Shown here piece after piece: positions 12,515-19,673 of a DNA stretch of 33,115 bases. The notes under the pieces are model-generated. The model had not been told where the DNA came from, made no database searches, and worked only from the letters and a program-made list of their open reading frames with translations. This DNA is from Bacteroidia bacterium. Lineage in GTDB: Bacteria > Bacteroidota > Bacteroidia > B-17B0 > Aurantibacillaceae. Location of the stretch: NCBI GenBank assembly GCA_016787895.1, contig JAEUTN010000013.1:1-33115 (forward strand). Direction: 5' to 3'. The stretch's first letter is position 1; each line of letters starts with the position of its first letter. The translations under genes were made by a program, and so were the position numbers.

Positions 12515-12733
12515 ATGCAAACGCCCGAACAAAACGAGTTCTTTCATAAGGACCCCGGTAACTGGAAGTGGGGGATATTTTATTATAATCCTCAGGACGA
12601 AAGGGTTTTTCTTCCTAAAAAAAACGCGGCCATGGGCATTACAGTCAATTACGCGAAACGGGAGGCCTGGATTTTTACCCTATTTATTTTAACACTTGCA
12701 GTGAGCATGATCCTCATTGGTTTCGGCAAGTAA
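12515..12733 (+). CDS. DUF5808-like small membrane protein
   Basis: A 72-residue protein. The soluble front (about 8-48) carries the layout I associate with DUF5808: DPGNWKWGIFYYNPQDERVFLPK, then GITVNYAKREAW. One TM segment follows (about 52-69). DUF5808 segments are often found attached to membrane domains, and this is a minimal one. Function is unknown. It is divergent from the LiaF-like operon, with 160 bases between the start codons. An overlapping frame at 12459-12692 is a shadow. Confidence 0.75.
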   Translation: MQTPEQNEFFHKDPGNWKWGIFYYNPQDERVFLPKKNAAMGITVNYAKREAWIFTLFILTLAVSMILIGFGK

Positions 12734-12861
12734 ATTAATCGTCAACACAAAAGGCGTTTGGGTTAATTTAGCGTTACGTTTTCAGGTTTCCGACGGGTTT
12801 TTCTTTTGAATGAGGGCTTCGTGCTTTAGATTAGCGCTCCCAGTGTTTTAATCAAAACCCC

Positions 12862-12972
12862 ATGGAAGAAGAAAGCGATTACAACGACATTCCTCAGGTA
12901 CTATCCGCGCTGGTTTTTTTGGTGCTGTTATTGAGTCTTTGGTTTTATCTGGATGGACTGCGCATCGGATAA
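12862..12972 (+). CDS. 36-residue single-TM peptide
   Basis: ATG to TAA, 36 codons: an acidic N-terminus (MEEESDYNDIPQ), one TM helix (about 13-30) and a short tail DGLRIG. Acidic-plus-helix design and normal codon use suggest a real small membrane protein, but there is no family evidence. It sits alone, 128 bases after the DUF5808-like gene and 15 bases before the end of the convergent gene. Confidence 0.5.
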   Translation: MEEESDYNDIPQVLSALVFLVLLLSLWFYLDGLRIG

Positions 12973-12987
12973 TGATTCCGTTTTTAT

Positions 12988-13212
12988 TTAGCCTCTCAGT
13001 TGCAAAAACATCTCATTGAAGCGTTTGCGCGTGGTTGCGATGAAGGTGTCATCAATGCGTTTTTTAAGTCCTTCAAGATTACCCACTTCCTCCACTGAAA
13101 ATTTAAAAATTTGTTCCATGGGTCCGGCTTCAAAACGCACCTGGTACTTGTCGTTCATTTGCATGATGGTAATGCTCATGCTTTCATGAGGTATGCTGTC
13201 CACTACCCTCAT
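12988..13212 (-). CDS. Small protein of unknown function, coupled to the repeat protein
   Basis: A 74-residue cytosolic protein with a strand-rich first half (SITIMQMNDKYQVRFEAG) and a charged helix at the end. Its start overlaps the stop of the upstream gene by four bases (13209-13212), so it is translationally coupled and probably works with that protein. No family is recognised. Confidence 0.68.
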   Translation of the reverse strand: MRVVDSIPHESMSITIMQMNDKYQVRFEAGPMEQIFKFSVEEVGNLEGLKKRIDDTFIATTRKRFNEMFLQLRG

Positions 13213-13655
13213 TCGTCTTTTTTAAAGGCTTTTTTAAAATCGAAAATATTACGAAGCACCGCCCAGGGTGTCATGTTGCGGTCTCCATCCTCGTGTATCC
13301 GGCTTTGTATGGCATGGGCCAGCAACACAAAATGTTCGTTTCCCGATTGTTTTAAAAATGATTCAGCTTTATCATCTCCATTGATGATGTTGGCGCAAGC
13401 GGCCCATTCAAAAGCCTTGGCATCCATTAATAACTTAAAGGCTTTCTGGTCTTCCCAAATTGCGTTGACAAAGGCGGCCAGAATGAAGTGTTTGTTATCC
13501 ATTAAAAACTTAAAGGCTTTTTTATCATCGCGTATGGCATCCAAAGTGGCAATCAACTCCCTGTAACCATTGTTCATGAGCCAATTGAAACCCGCGGTAT
13601 CCTTCAGCACATGCCGTGTAAACTGATCGATGGCGAAGGTGGAGTAGTGCTTCAT
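13209..13655 (-). CDS. Protein built of about four 25-residue helical repeats
   Basis: A 148-residue protein. Four imperfect units share an aromatic-hydrophobic start and an alpha-helical body: GFNWLMNNGYRELIATLDAI, AFKFLMDNKHFILAAFVNAI, AFKLLMDAKAFEWAACANII and AESFLKQSGNEHFVLLAHAI, each ended by an acidic-Lys turn (DDKK, EDQK, DDK). It looks like a small solenoid or protein-binding repeat. The C-terminal 45 residues are different and end in a Lys-rich tail. No known family is assigned. A heptamer repeat tract sits 24 bases upstream of the start codon. Confidence 0.72.
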   Translation of the reverse strand: MKHYSTFAIDQFTRHVLKDTAGFNWLMNNGYRELIATLDAIRDDKKAFKFLMDNKHFILAAFVNAIWEDQKAFKLLMDAKAFEWAACANIINGDDKAESFLKQSGNEHFVLLAHAIQSRIHEDGDRNMTPWAVLRNIFDFKKAFKKDE

Positions 13656-13664
13656 TGGGAAGTC

Positions 13665-13711
13665 AAAAGTTAAAATTCAAAAGTTAAAAGTTAAAAGTTA
13701 AAAGTTAAAAG
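13665..13711. repeat. AAAAGTT heptamer tandem repeat
   Basis: Four perfect copies (13679-13706) plus a partial fifth, with an imperfect copy to the left (13665-13671). It lies between the start of the repeat-protein gene and the end of the acyl-CoA dehydrogenase gene. Further imperfect CAAAAATTCG copies follow to 13740. Confidence 0.75.
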
Positions 13712-13747
13712 CCAAAAATTCGCAAACCAAAAATTCGAAAACAGAAA

Positions 13748-14887
13748 TCAAGAAAGCAATTCTCTTGAAATCACCAGTTTCTGAATCTCTGAAGTGCCTT
13801 CACCGATTGTACAGAGTTTGCTGTCGCGGTAAAATTTTTCAACGGGAAAATCTTTGGTATAACCATACCCTCCGAAAATTTGTACAGCCTCTGTACTCGC
13901 TTTCACACACACCTCACTGGCGTAATATTTTGCAATCGCGCTTTCTTTGGTCATTTTCATGCCGCGGTTTTTCATGTCGGCTGCTTTAAACGTCAGCAAT
14001 TCCGCCGCTTCGTATTCTGTAGCCATGTCGGCCAGCTTAAAAGCGATGCCTTGAAAATTAGCAATCGGTTGCCCAAACTGCTGACGTTCTTTGGCGTATT
14101 TTAAACTGGCGTTTAATGCGCCTTTGGCAATGCCTAAACTTAAGGCGGCAATACTGATGCGGCCTCCGTCGAGCACCTTCATGGCCTGAACAAAACCATC
14201 ACCCACTTTTCCTAAAATCTGGGATTGGTGTACGCGACAATTTTCAAAAATCAATTCAGCCGTTTCGCTGGCCCGCATACCCAGTTTGTTTTCCTTTTTT
14301 CCGCCCTTAAATCCCGGTGTTCCCCGCTCCACAATAAACGCGGTAATGCCATGACTGTCGAGCAGCTCACCGGTTCGTGCCAGCACCACGGCCACATTGC
14401 CGGTAATGCCATGGGTAATCCAGTTTTTGGTTCCATTCAACACCCAATGGTCTCCATCCTGCACCGCTACACAACGCATACGCATGGCATCGCTGCCGGT
14501 ATTGGCCTCGGTTAAGCCCCAGGCCCCAATCCATTCGGCCGTGGCCAGTTTGGGCAAATATTTTTTCTTTTGTTCCTCGTTGCCGAATGCTAAAATATGA
14601 CCGGTACACAGGGAGTTGTGCGCTGCCATCGACAAACCAATGGACCCGCAAATGCTGCCCAATTCGGTAATAGCGGTAACGTATTCGGTATAGCTAAAAC
14701 CTGAACCACCATATTCCTGAGGCACTAAAACACCCATTAATCCAAGTTCTCCAAGTTTTTTAAATACCTCAACAGGAAACTCCTGTGATTCGTCCCATTC
14801 CATAAATTTTGGCAGGATGTGTTCTTTGCCAAACTTGCGAATCATATCCGCAATCATCAATTGATTTTCATTCATGCGGAAGTTCAT
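13748..14887 (-). CDS. Acyl-CoA dehydrogenase
   Basis: A 379-residue flavoprotein from the ATG at 14887; this start gives the usual family N-terminus (MNFRMNENQLMIADMIRKFG). The frame extends to an ATG at 14935, but the extra 16 residues are coded largely by a palindromic repeat and would overlap the preceding gene. The signatures are WGLTEANTGSDA (FAD/substrate region, about 130-141), the central beta-domain, and YGGYGYTKDFPVEKFYRDSKL then IGEGTSEIQ, whose first Glu is the catalytic base position of short-chain/medium-chain members. It removes alpha-beta hydrogens from acyl-CoA in fatty acid or branched-chain amino acid breakdown, passing electrons to ETF. It lies 29 bases downstream of apt. 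Confidence 0.95.
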   Translation of the reverse strand: MNFRMNENQLMIADMIRKFGKEHILPKFMEWDESQEFPVEVFKKLGELGLMGVLVPQEYGGSGFSYTEYVTAITELGSICGSIGLSMAAHNSLCTGHILAFGNEEQKKKYLPKLATAEWIGAWGLTEANTGSDAMRMRCVAVQDGDHWVLNGTKNWITHGITGNVAVVLARTGELLDSHGITAFIVERGTPGFKGGKKENKLGMRASETAELIFENCRVHQSQILGKVGDGFVQAMKVLDGGRISIAALSLGIAKGALNASLKYAKERQQFGQPIANFQGIAFKLADMATEYEAAELLTFKAADMKNRGMKMTKESAIAKYYASEVCVKASTEAVQIFGGYGYTKDFPVEKFYRDSKLCTIGEGTSEIQKLVISRELLS

Positions 14888-14903
14888 CCGATGGCTATCG
14901 GAT
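14886..14903. repeat. Short palindromic repeat at the acyl-CoA dehydrogenase start
   Basis: ATCCGAT-GGCT-ATCGGAT, a perfect 7-bp stem with a 4-base loop, of the same style as the ATCCCGA...TCGGGAT element at 32714. It overlaps the preferred start codon of the acyl-CoA dehydrogenase. Confidence 0.6.
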
Positions 14904-14916
14904 CCGACTTCCTCGT

Positions 14917-15474
14917 TTAATAGTGTACCAGACATGTGATGTTATTTGAATGTTGTATGAGTTTTTCTTTTCCGTTTAAAAAATCGAGTGCAATTACAAA
15001 ATTAAATCCCGAAACCCGGGCGCCGCTTTTTTTAACCAGTCTGGCAGCGGCTTCCGCGGTACCACCGGTGGCCAGCAGGTCGTCGTGAATGAGCACGTTC
15101 CAATCGGGACGAATTGCATCCTGCTGCACTTCGATGACCGAACTGCCGTATTCGAGATCATACTCCGCCCTAAGGGTTTTTGAAGGTAACTTTCCAACCT
15201 TGCGCACCATCACAAACGGAATATTCAATTTGTTGGCGATGGCGAAACCAAAAATAAATCCACGACTTTCAATGCCCAGCAGAGCGTCGGGTTTTTCGGT
15301 CATTCTCGCAATAAAACCTTCCACAATATGTGAACACAAATGTTGATCGTAAAACACGGGAGTAATGTCTTTAAATAAAATACCGGGCTTGGGGAAATCC
15401 GGGACATCCCTGATGGTGTTGCGAATTTCCTGTTCAAGATTCAGGTCGGTGAGGCTGGAGTTAAAAGTTTGCAC
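14917..15474 (-). CDS. apt: Adenine phosphoribosyltransferase
   Basis: A 185-residue product, the usual length, from a GTG start. It makes AMP from adenine and PRPP in purine salvage. Visible signatures are IRDVPDFPKPGILFKDITP (about 19-37), typical of Apt N-termini, the GIESRGFIFG segment (about 68-77) and the PRPP-binding loop VLIHDDLLATGGTA (about 127-140). It is followed by the acyl-CoA dehydrogenase gene on the same strand and preceded, 18 bases away, by the DUF4920-like gene, so these three may share a transcript, although no functional link is evident. Confidence 0.95.
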   Translation of the reverse strand: MQTFNSSLTDLNLEQEIRNTIRDVPDFPKPGILFKDITPVFYDQHLCSHIVEGFIARMTEKPDALLGIESRGFIFGFAIANKLNIPFVMVRKVGKLPSKTLRAEYDLEYGSSVIEVQQDAIRPDWNVLIHDDLLATGGTAEAAARLVKKSGARVSGFNFVIALDFLNGKEKLIQHSNNITCLVHY

Positions 15475-15492
15475 CTGGTTTGCGTTTAGAAA

Positions 15493-15969
15493 TTAATCGG
15501 GACGAACTACCAATACGCCGTTGGTGATGTAAACAATTTGTTTTTTGGGTTTGGTAATGGCGTCGATGTCTTTCTGCGGTTTTTTCGCATCCTCGGCCAG
15601 GTGTTTTAATTCCTTTACACTGGTGGTTTTCATATAGGCCTTACCATCCATCACTACTGTTTTGCCCTGAATATCCAATGGCACAAAAAAGGCGTGGTCT
15701 TTCATTTTTGCAATGGCCGAAATGCTGTCGTTCACAAAAAAGGTGAGCCAGCAGCCCTCTGATGCACAGGAGGTGAGCACTTTGGTTTTGATTTTTACAA
15801 AAGCCGTGTCTCCGCCCGCTACCATTAAATACAATTCGGCACCCGGCATAGCACCTTTTTCATCCATTTTTTGCCCGTATCCGGTGCCAACAGTGGCCTT
15901 ACCTTTTGGTGCCTGTGCAAAAGCGCAGGTACTCATGAGGAATGCGGAAAGTAAAAGAAGTTGTTTCAT
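15493..15969 (-). CDS. DUF4920-like periplasmic protein
   Basis: A 158-residue protein with a signal peptide at 1-19 (cut after AFA-Q). The mature part matches the DUF4920 layout: G-Y-G start, a strand with AFVKIKTKVLTSCASEGCWLTFF whose two cysteines (about 68 and 73) sit around a Gly-Cys-Trp, then AFFVPLDIQGKTVVMDGKAYM. Function is unknown; the Cys pair could bind metal or be redox active. It is the first gene of a possible three-gene transcript with apt. Confidence 0.82.
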   Translation of the reverse strand: MKQLLLLSAFLMSTCAFAQAPKGKATVGTGYGQKMDEKGAMPGAELYLMVAGGDTAFVKIKTKVLTSCASEGCWLTFFVNDSISAIAKMKDHAFFVPLDIQGKTVVMDGKAYMKTTSVKELKHLAEDAKKPQKDIDAITKPKKQIVYITNGVLVVRPD

Positions 15970-16242
15970 GTGTTTATTTTGTAACCCTTAAATGTACAAA
16001 TTAGAACTGCCTGAAAAACAAAAACGCTAAGATTTTGTTTGGTGATTTTTGTCTGGTCTTAAAAAAGGAATGGTGCTTTTTTAGCTGTGGAAATGACATT
16101 CCCCTTTGGCACTATCTCACTCAGAACCAACATGTATTCAACTCCCGAACAGGCGGGATGGGCCGGCTTGCATGAACACACAGGAAATTTGCGGTTTCAA
16201 AAAGCAGAAAAGCGGCACACCGGATTCAGAACCGTTTCCTGC
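15970..16242. other. Intergenic stretch, no convincing gene
   Basis: A 79-codon plus-strand frame (16087-16326) runs across the GAPDH terminator and into the end of the GAPDH gene, and its product is not protein-like. I see no RNA gene. Confidence 0.5.
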
Positions 16243-16270
16243 AAAAAAAAAGGGAAGCTTTCACTTCCCT
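16243..16270 (-). terminator. Rho-independent terminator of the GAPDH gene
   Basis: On the minus strand GGGAAG, loop TGAAAG, CTTCCC, then nine T, 25 bases after the GAPDH stop codon. Confidence 0.88.
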
Positions 16271-16294
16271 TCATTTATATAAAATGGATTCCGT

Positions 16295-17758
16295 TTAGTA
16301 ATACGATGCTCTTCTTACCTCGCTGATGTGTTTGCTGAAACGAATCACCTGACGGGTATAACCGTATTCGTTATCGTACCAAACATACAATACTATGCTT
16401 TTTTTATCGGGCGATACAATGGTGGCCTGGCTGTCGAACACGCTTGGGCAAGGGTTGCCGATCACATCGGTACTCACCAGCTCATTGCTGAACGCGTATT
16501 GAATTTGTTCCACCAGTTTTCCTTCCAAAGCGTATTTTTTTATGATGTCGTTCACCATTTCAATGCTCACTTCTTTGTTGATGTTCAGGTTTAAGATAGC
16601 AAGACTCACATTTGGGGTGGGTACGCGAACAGAGTTAGCGGTAAATTTACCACTCAGGTGGGGCAATACCTTTTTCAAAGCGCTTTCGGCTCCGGTTTCG
16701 GTAATCACCATGTTTAAAGCGGCCGAACGTCCACGACGGTATTTTTTGTGATAGTTGTCGAGCAAATTCTGGTCGTTGGTGTAAGAGTGCACGGTTTCAA
16801 TGTGTCCTTTTTGAATGCCCAGTTCTTTGTCGATCACATAAAGGATAGGCATGATGGCATTGGTGGTGCAGGAAGCCGCTGAAAATATTTTTTGTGTTTT
16901 TAAATCCACAGTTTCATGATTTACACCGTGTACCACGTTAGGCACATCGCCTTTGGCAGGGGCGGTAAGTAACACTTTATCGATGCCTTTGGCTTTGAGG
17001 TGACGGCTCAACTCTTTATCATCGCGAAACACACCGGTGTTGTCAATCAATAACGCATTGCTGATGCCATACTGAGTGTAATCCACATCCTCAGGATTTT
17101 TTGCGTCGATCATGTGAACCGTGTGCCCGTTGATGATGAGGGTTTTGTTTTCCAGATCTTCGATTACGGTTCCCGGAAAAGTACCGTGCACCGAATCGGT
17201 GCGCAGGAGGTCGGCCCGTTTTACAATTTCCTCGCTGCTGTTACCACGGGTAACGATGGCCCGCAGGCGCAATTGTTCGCCTTTACCGGCCAGGGTAATC
17301 AATTCTCTTGCGGCCAAACGCCCGATGCGGCCGAAGCCAAAAAGCACCACGTCTTTTGGAGTAATGGTACTTGGTTTGCCAATAAGGTCTTTTAATTTAT
17401 CGTTGATGAAATCGGTTTTTGATTTGTATTTCCCGCTCTCCTGGTGCCATTCGTAAGCCAGTTTTCCAATGTCGATGCGGCTTGGAATCACATTGGATTT
17501 ATAAATTTCATTGGCAAGTTCAACGGTATCGTAAACGGTAATGGGTTTTTTTACGATGTCTTTTGCATACAGGTGCAGATTCATGATCTGGCTGGCGCTT
17601 CTGTCAACCAACTGATTTCTGAACAGAATCAGTTCAATTGATTTTTCAAACCACAATTTGCCTATGGCGCTGATCAGGTCAATGGCCGCTTTTTCATGCT
17701 TTATCCAATCGTTCAATTGGCTCTCGTAATTTGCGTTTACTTTTTCTAAGGTTTCCAT
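16295..17758 (-). CDS. Glyceraldehyde-3-phosphate dehydrogenase, long form
   Basis: A 487-residue protein. The NAD-binding signature VVLFGFGRIGR is at 137-147, the catalytic Cys297 lies in SAASCTTN, followed by HSYTNDQNLLDNYHKKYRRGRSAALNM (the substrate phosphate site) and a WYDNEYGYTRQV C-terminus. Compared with the usual 330-340 residues it has an extra helical N-terminal domain of about 135 residues, as in other Bacteroidota long-form enzymes. The role is oxidative phosphorylation of glyceraldehyde-3-phosphate, or the reverse in gluconeogenesis; the direction cannot be read from the sequence. A -7-like element precedes it and a strong terminator follows, so it is a single-gene transcript. 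Confidence 0.95.
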   Translation of the reverse strand: METLEKVNANYESQLNDWIKHEKAAIDLISAIGKLWFEKSIELILFRNQLVDRSASQIMNLHLYAKDIVKKPITVYDTVELANEIYKSNVIPSRIDIGKLAYEWHQESGKYKSKTDFINDKLKDLIGKPSTITPKDVVLFGFGRIGRLAARELITLAGKGEQLRLRAIVTRGNSSEEIVKRADLLRTDSVHGTFPGTVIEDLENKTLIINGHTVHMIDAKNPEDVDYTQYGISNALLIDNTGVFRDDKELSRHLKAKGIDKVLLTAPAKGDVPNVVHGVNHETVDLKTQKIFSAASCTTNAIMPILYVIDKELGIQKGHIETVHSYTNDQNLLDNYHKKYRRGRSAALNMVITETGAESALKKVLPHLSGKFTANSVRVPTPNVSLAILNLNINKEVSIEMVNDIIKKYALEGKLVEQIQYAFSNELVSTDVIGNPCPSVFDSQATIVSPDKKSIVLYVWYDNEYGYTRQVIRFSKHISEVRRASYY

Positions 17759-17779
17759 GAATGGGGATTAAAATTTGCG

Positions 17780-17787
17780 CAAAAGTA
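17780..17787 (-). promoter_or_regulatory. Candidate -7 element of the GAPDH gene
   Basis: TACTTTTG on the minus strand, a perfect TAnnTTTG, 21 bases before the start codon. No good TTTG is found at the proper distance upstream. Confidence 0.4.
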
Positions 17788-18103
17788 TCAAATTCGTGTA
17801 ATTGTATAGGTTCAGGGGCGCGTGAATTTTTAAATATTATGCACTATTAACAGTGTTTGCTTTTACTGTTTTTTGGGCGTGTCCCCTTAAGCAGAGGCAT
17901 TAAATAAAACACAGGCCTCGCTTCAGGGGTCGGGCTTTCGCGGCTCGCTGGGCGAGGAGAGAGGTTCCGCTTTGCTCCACTCTCTCTCGCCCGAGCTCAA
18001 ACAACCGCTCTATCCCTCACGCAAGCCACAGTTAAAAATTAACAAACTCTAACCCTTGCTCTAAATAAAATAGCAAGGCATGGTTTACCTTAGCGCTTCA
18101 ATT
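17788..18103. other. Divergent intergenic region with a GC-rich inverted repeat
   Basis: There is no gene here. A long imperfect hairpin lies at 17950-17992 (GGGCGAGGAGAGAG pairing with CTCTCTCTCGCCC around a 16-base loop), inside GC-rich sequence unlike its AT-rich surroundings. It looks like an interspersed repeat, but only one copy is in this window. Confidence 0.5.
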
Positions 18104-18310
18104 ATGCGTGATTTTATCTGGACCCTCATCATCATCTGGACCATTTATCAGTTGAGTGCGCTGTTTAGAAACAGAAAAAAAACGGGTCCTGCACGAACTG
18201 CTCCTCCTCCTTCAGATTCTTATAATGCTGCGGAAGAACAGGCTAAAACCAGGCTGCGCAAGGCCAGTGACCGGGAAGGGGAATACGTGGATTTTGAAGA
18301 ACTGAAGTAA
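18104..18310 (+). CDS. DUF4834-like small membrane protein
   Basis: The product is 68 residues from the ATG at 18104; an upstream ATG at 18080 would add eight residues before the helix. One N-terminal TM helix (MRDFIWTLIIIWTIYQLSALF), a basic patch (RNRKK), a Pro/Ala linker and the conserved-looking end GEYVDFEEL, which is the hallmark of the Bacteroidota DUF4834 family. Function is unknown. It converges on carA, 12 bases away. Confidence 0.75.
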   Translation: MRDFIWTLIIIWTIYQLSALFRNRKKTGPARTAPPPSDSYNAAEEQAKTRLRKASDREGEYVDFEELK

Positions 18311-18333
18311 GCCTTAAGAACCTCAGGCTTTTT
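18309..18333 (+). terminator. Terminator of the DUF4834-like gene
   Basis: AAGCCT (18309-18314) pairs with AGGCTT (18325-18330), followed by TTT. It spans the stop codons of both convergent genes. Confidence 0.45.
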
Positions 18334-19438
18334 GAGAAGCCATGTTTTGCACAAACTCATCAAACAAATACCTTGAATCGTAAGGGCCGGGATTGGATTC
18401 AGGATGGTATTGCACCGAAAAGGCTTTGGTATTTTTTAAACGTATACCTTCAATGGTTCTGTCGTTCAAATTCAGGTGCGTAATTTCAATGTTTTGGTTT
18501 TTGGCAATTTCATCGGCGTTTACCGTGAAGCCGTGGTTTTGCGAGGTGATTTCGCTTTTGCCGCTGATTTCGTTTTTTACGGGATGGTTGATGCCCCTGT
18601 GTCCGGCGTGCATTTTATAGGTGCTGATGCCCTGTGACTGGGCCAACAATTGATGCCCCAAACAAATACCAAATACGGCTTTGCCGGTATCCACCACTTG
18701 TTTTACCAGAGCACTTTCTTCGGGCATGGCCCCGGGGTCGCCGGGACCGTTGGTGAGCATGAACCCATCTGGTTGAAATTCCAGAAGCTCTTTTATGGTT
18801 GTTTTTTGAGGGTACACTTTTAAGTAACAGCCACGTTCAATCAGACAGCGCAAAATATTGGTTTTGGCACCAAAATCGAGCACGGCCACTTTATAGGCTG
18901 AGGCCGGATTGCCGAGGGTATAGGGGGTTTTGGTACTCACCTTCGACGACAACTCGAGACCGGCCATGGAAGGCACTTTAAGCAGTTGTTTTTTAAGTTG
19001 GGCCACATCGGTGGTTTCAGAGGAAATGATACAATTCATGGCCCCTTTATCGCGGATGTAACGTACGATGGCCCGGGTATCGAGCTCACAAATGGCCACA
19101 ATGCCCGATTCTTCAAAATACTGCTGCAGGCTTTTCTGAGCGCGTTTTCTTGAAAAATTCTGGTTGAACTTTTTACAAATGAGGCCTGAAATTTTAATGG
19201 AGTTGCTTTCCACTTCACTTTCTTCAATGCCGTAGTTGCCGATATGGGGGTTGGTCATCACCACAATTTGGCCGAAATACGAGGGGTCGGTAAAAATTTC
19301 CTGGTAACCGGTCATGCCGGTATTAAAACAAATTTCGCCAGTGGTGGTGCCGATTTTTCCGGCGGCCTTGCCCTCAAATACTTTTCCATCTTCGAGTACT
19401 AGAATGGCTTTGGGCAGGGAGCTGTATTTTAATTGCAT
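18323..19438 (-). CDS. carA: Carbamoyl-phosphate synthase small subunit
   Basis: A 371-residue protein, standard length. It hydrolyses glutamine and passes ammonia to CarB for carbamoyl phosphate, feeding pyrimidine and arginine synthesis. The N-terminal CarA domain has AILVLEDGKVFEG and GEICFNTGMTGYQEIFTDPSY. The class I glutamine amidotransferase domain (about 183-371) has LTNGPGDPG, the nucleophile Cys259 in FGICLGHQLLA, and the His/Glu pair in QYHPESNPGP. carB is not adjacent here, which is common in Bacteroidota. A TACTTTCG -7-like element lies upstream on the minus strand. Confidence 0.96.
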   Translation of the reverse strand: MQLKYSSLPKAILVLEDGKVFEGKAAGKIGTTTGEICFNTGMTGYQEIFTDPSYFGQIVVMTNPHIGNYGIEESEVESNSIKISGLICKKFNQNFSRKRAQKSLQQYFEESGIVAICELDTRAIVRYIRDKGAMNCIISSETTDVAQLKKQLLKVPSMAGLELSSKVSTKTPYTLGNPASAYKVAVLDFGAKTNILRCLIERGCYLKVYPQKTTIKELLEFQPDGFMLTNGPGDPGAMPEESALVKQVVDTGKAVFGICLGHQLLAQSQGISTYKMHAGHRGINHPVKNEISGKSEITSQNHGFTVNADEIAKNQNIEITHLNLNDRTIEGIRLKNTKAFSVQYHPESNPGPYDSRYLFDEFVQNMASQKA

Positions 19439-19555
19439 ATGGGAATTTTTACTGTCAATTAAAGCGCGAAAGTAAGGTAAATTCAGGCGATTTTTTTGGA
19501 TTTGTTGAATTCTAATGAAAATTCAATTCCTGTATTTCAGAAGGCAAAAATTGAT

Positions 19556-19586
19556 TTTGCGGGAATAAAGGACTTTATTACATTTA
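19556..19586 (+). promoter_or_regulatory. Promoter of the T9SS cargo/PorP operon
   Basis: TTTG (19556-19559), 19-base spacer, TACATTTA (19579-19586, 7 of 8 to TAnnTTTG). Transcription would start about 80 bases before the gene at 19674. Confidence 0.6.
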
Positions 19587-19673
19587 CGAGTTATTAAAAC
19601 CCGATTATTGATGAGGGAATATTGCATGAGTATGCCCTCAATTAACTTAATTTAGCTGAACAATACCTTTACT

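Noticed and set aside
12459..12692. 77-codon frame overlapping the DUF5808-like gene
   Set aside because: The other frame carries the recognisable domain and TM helix.
16087..16326. 79-codon plus-strand frame
   Set aside because: It runs through the GAPDH terminator and overlaps the end of the GAPDH gene; the product is not protein-like.
14225..17641. Many plus-strand frames opposite acyl-CoA dehydrogenase, apt, DUF4920 and GAPDH genes
   Set aside because: They are antisense shadows of well-identified genes.
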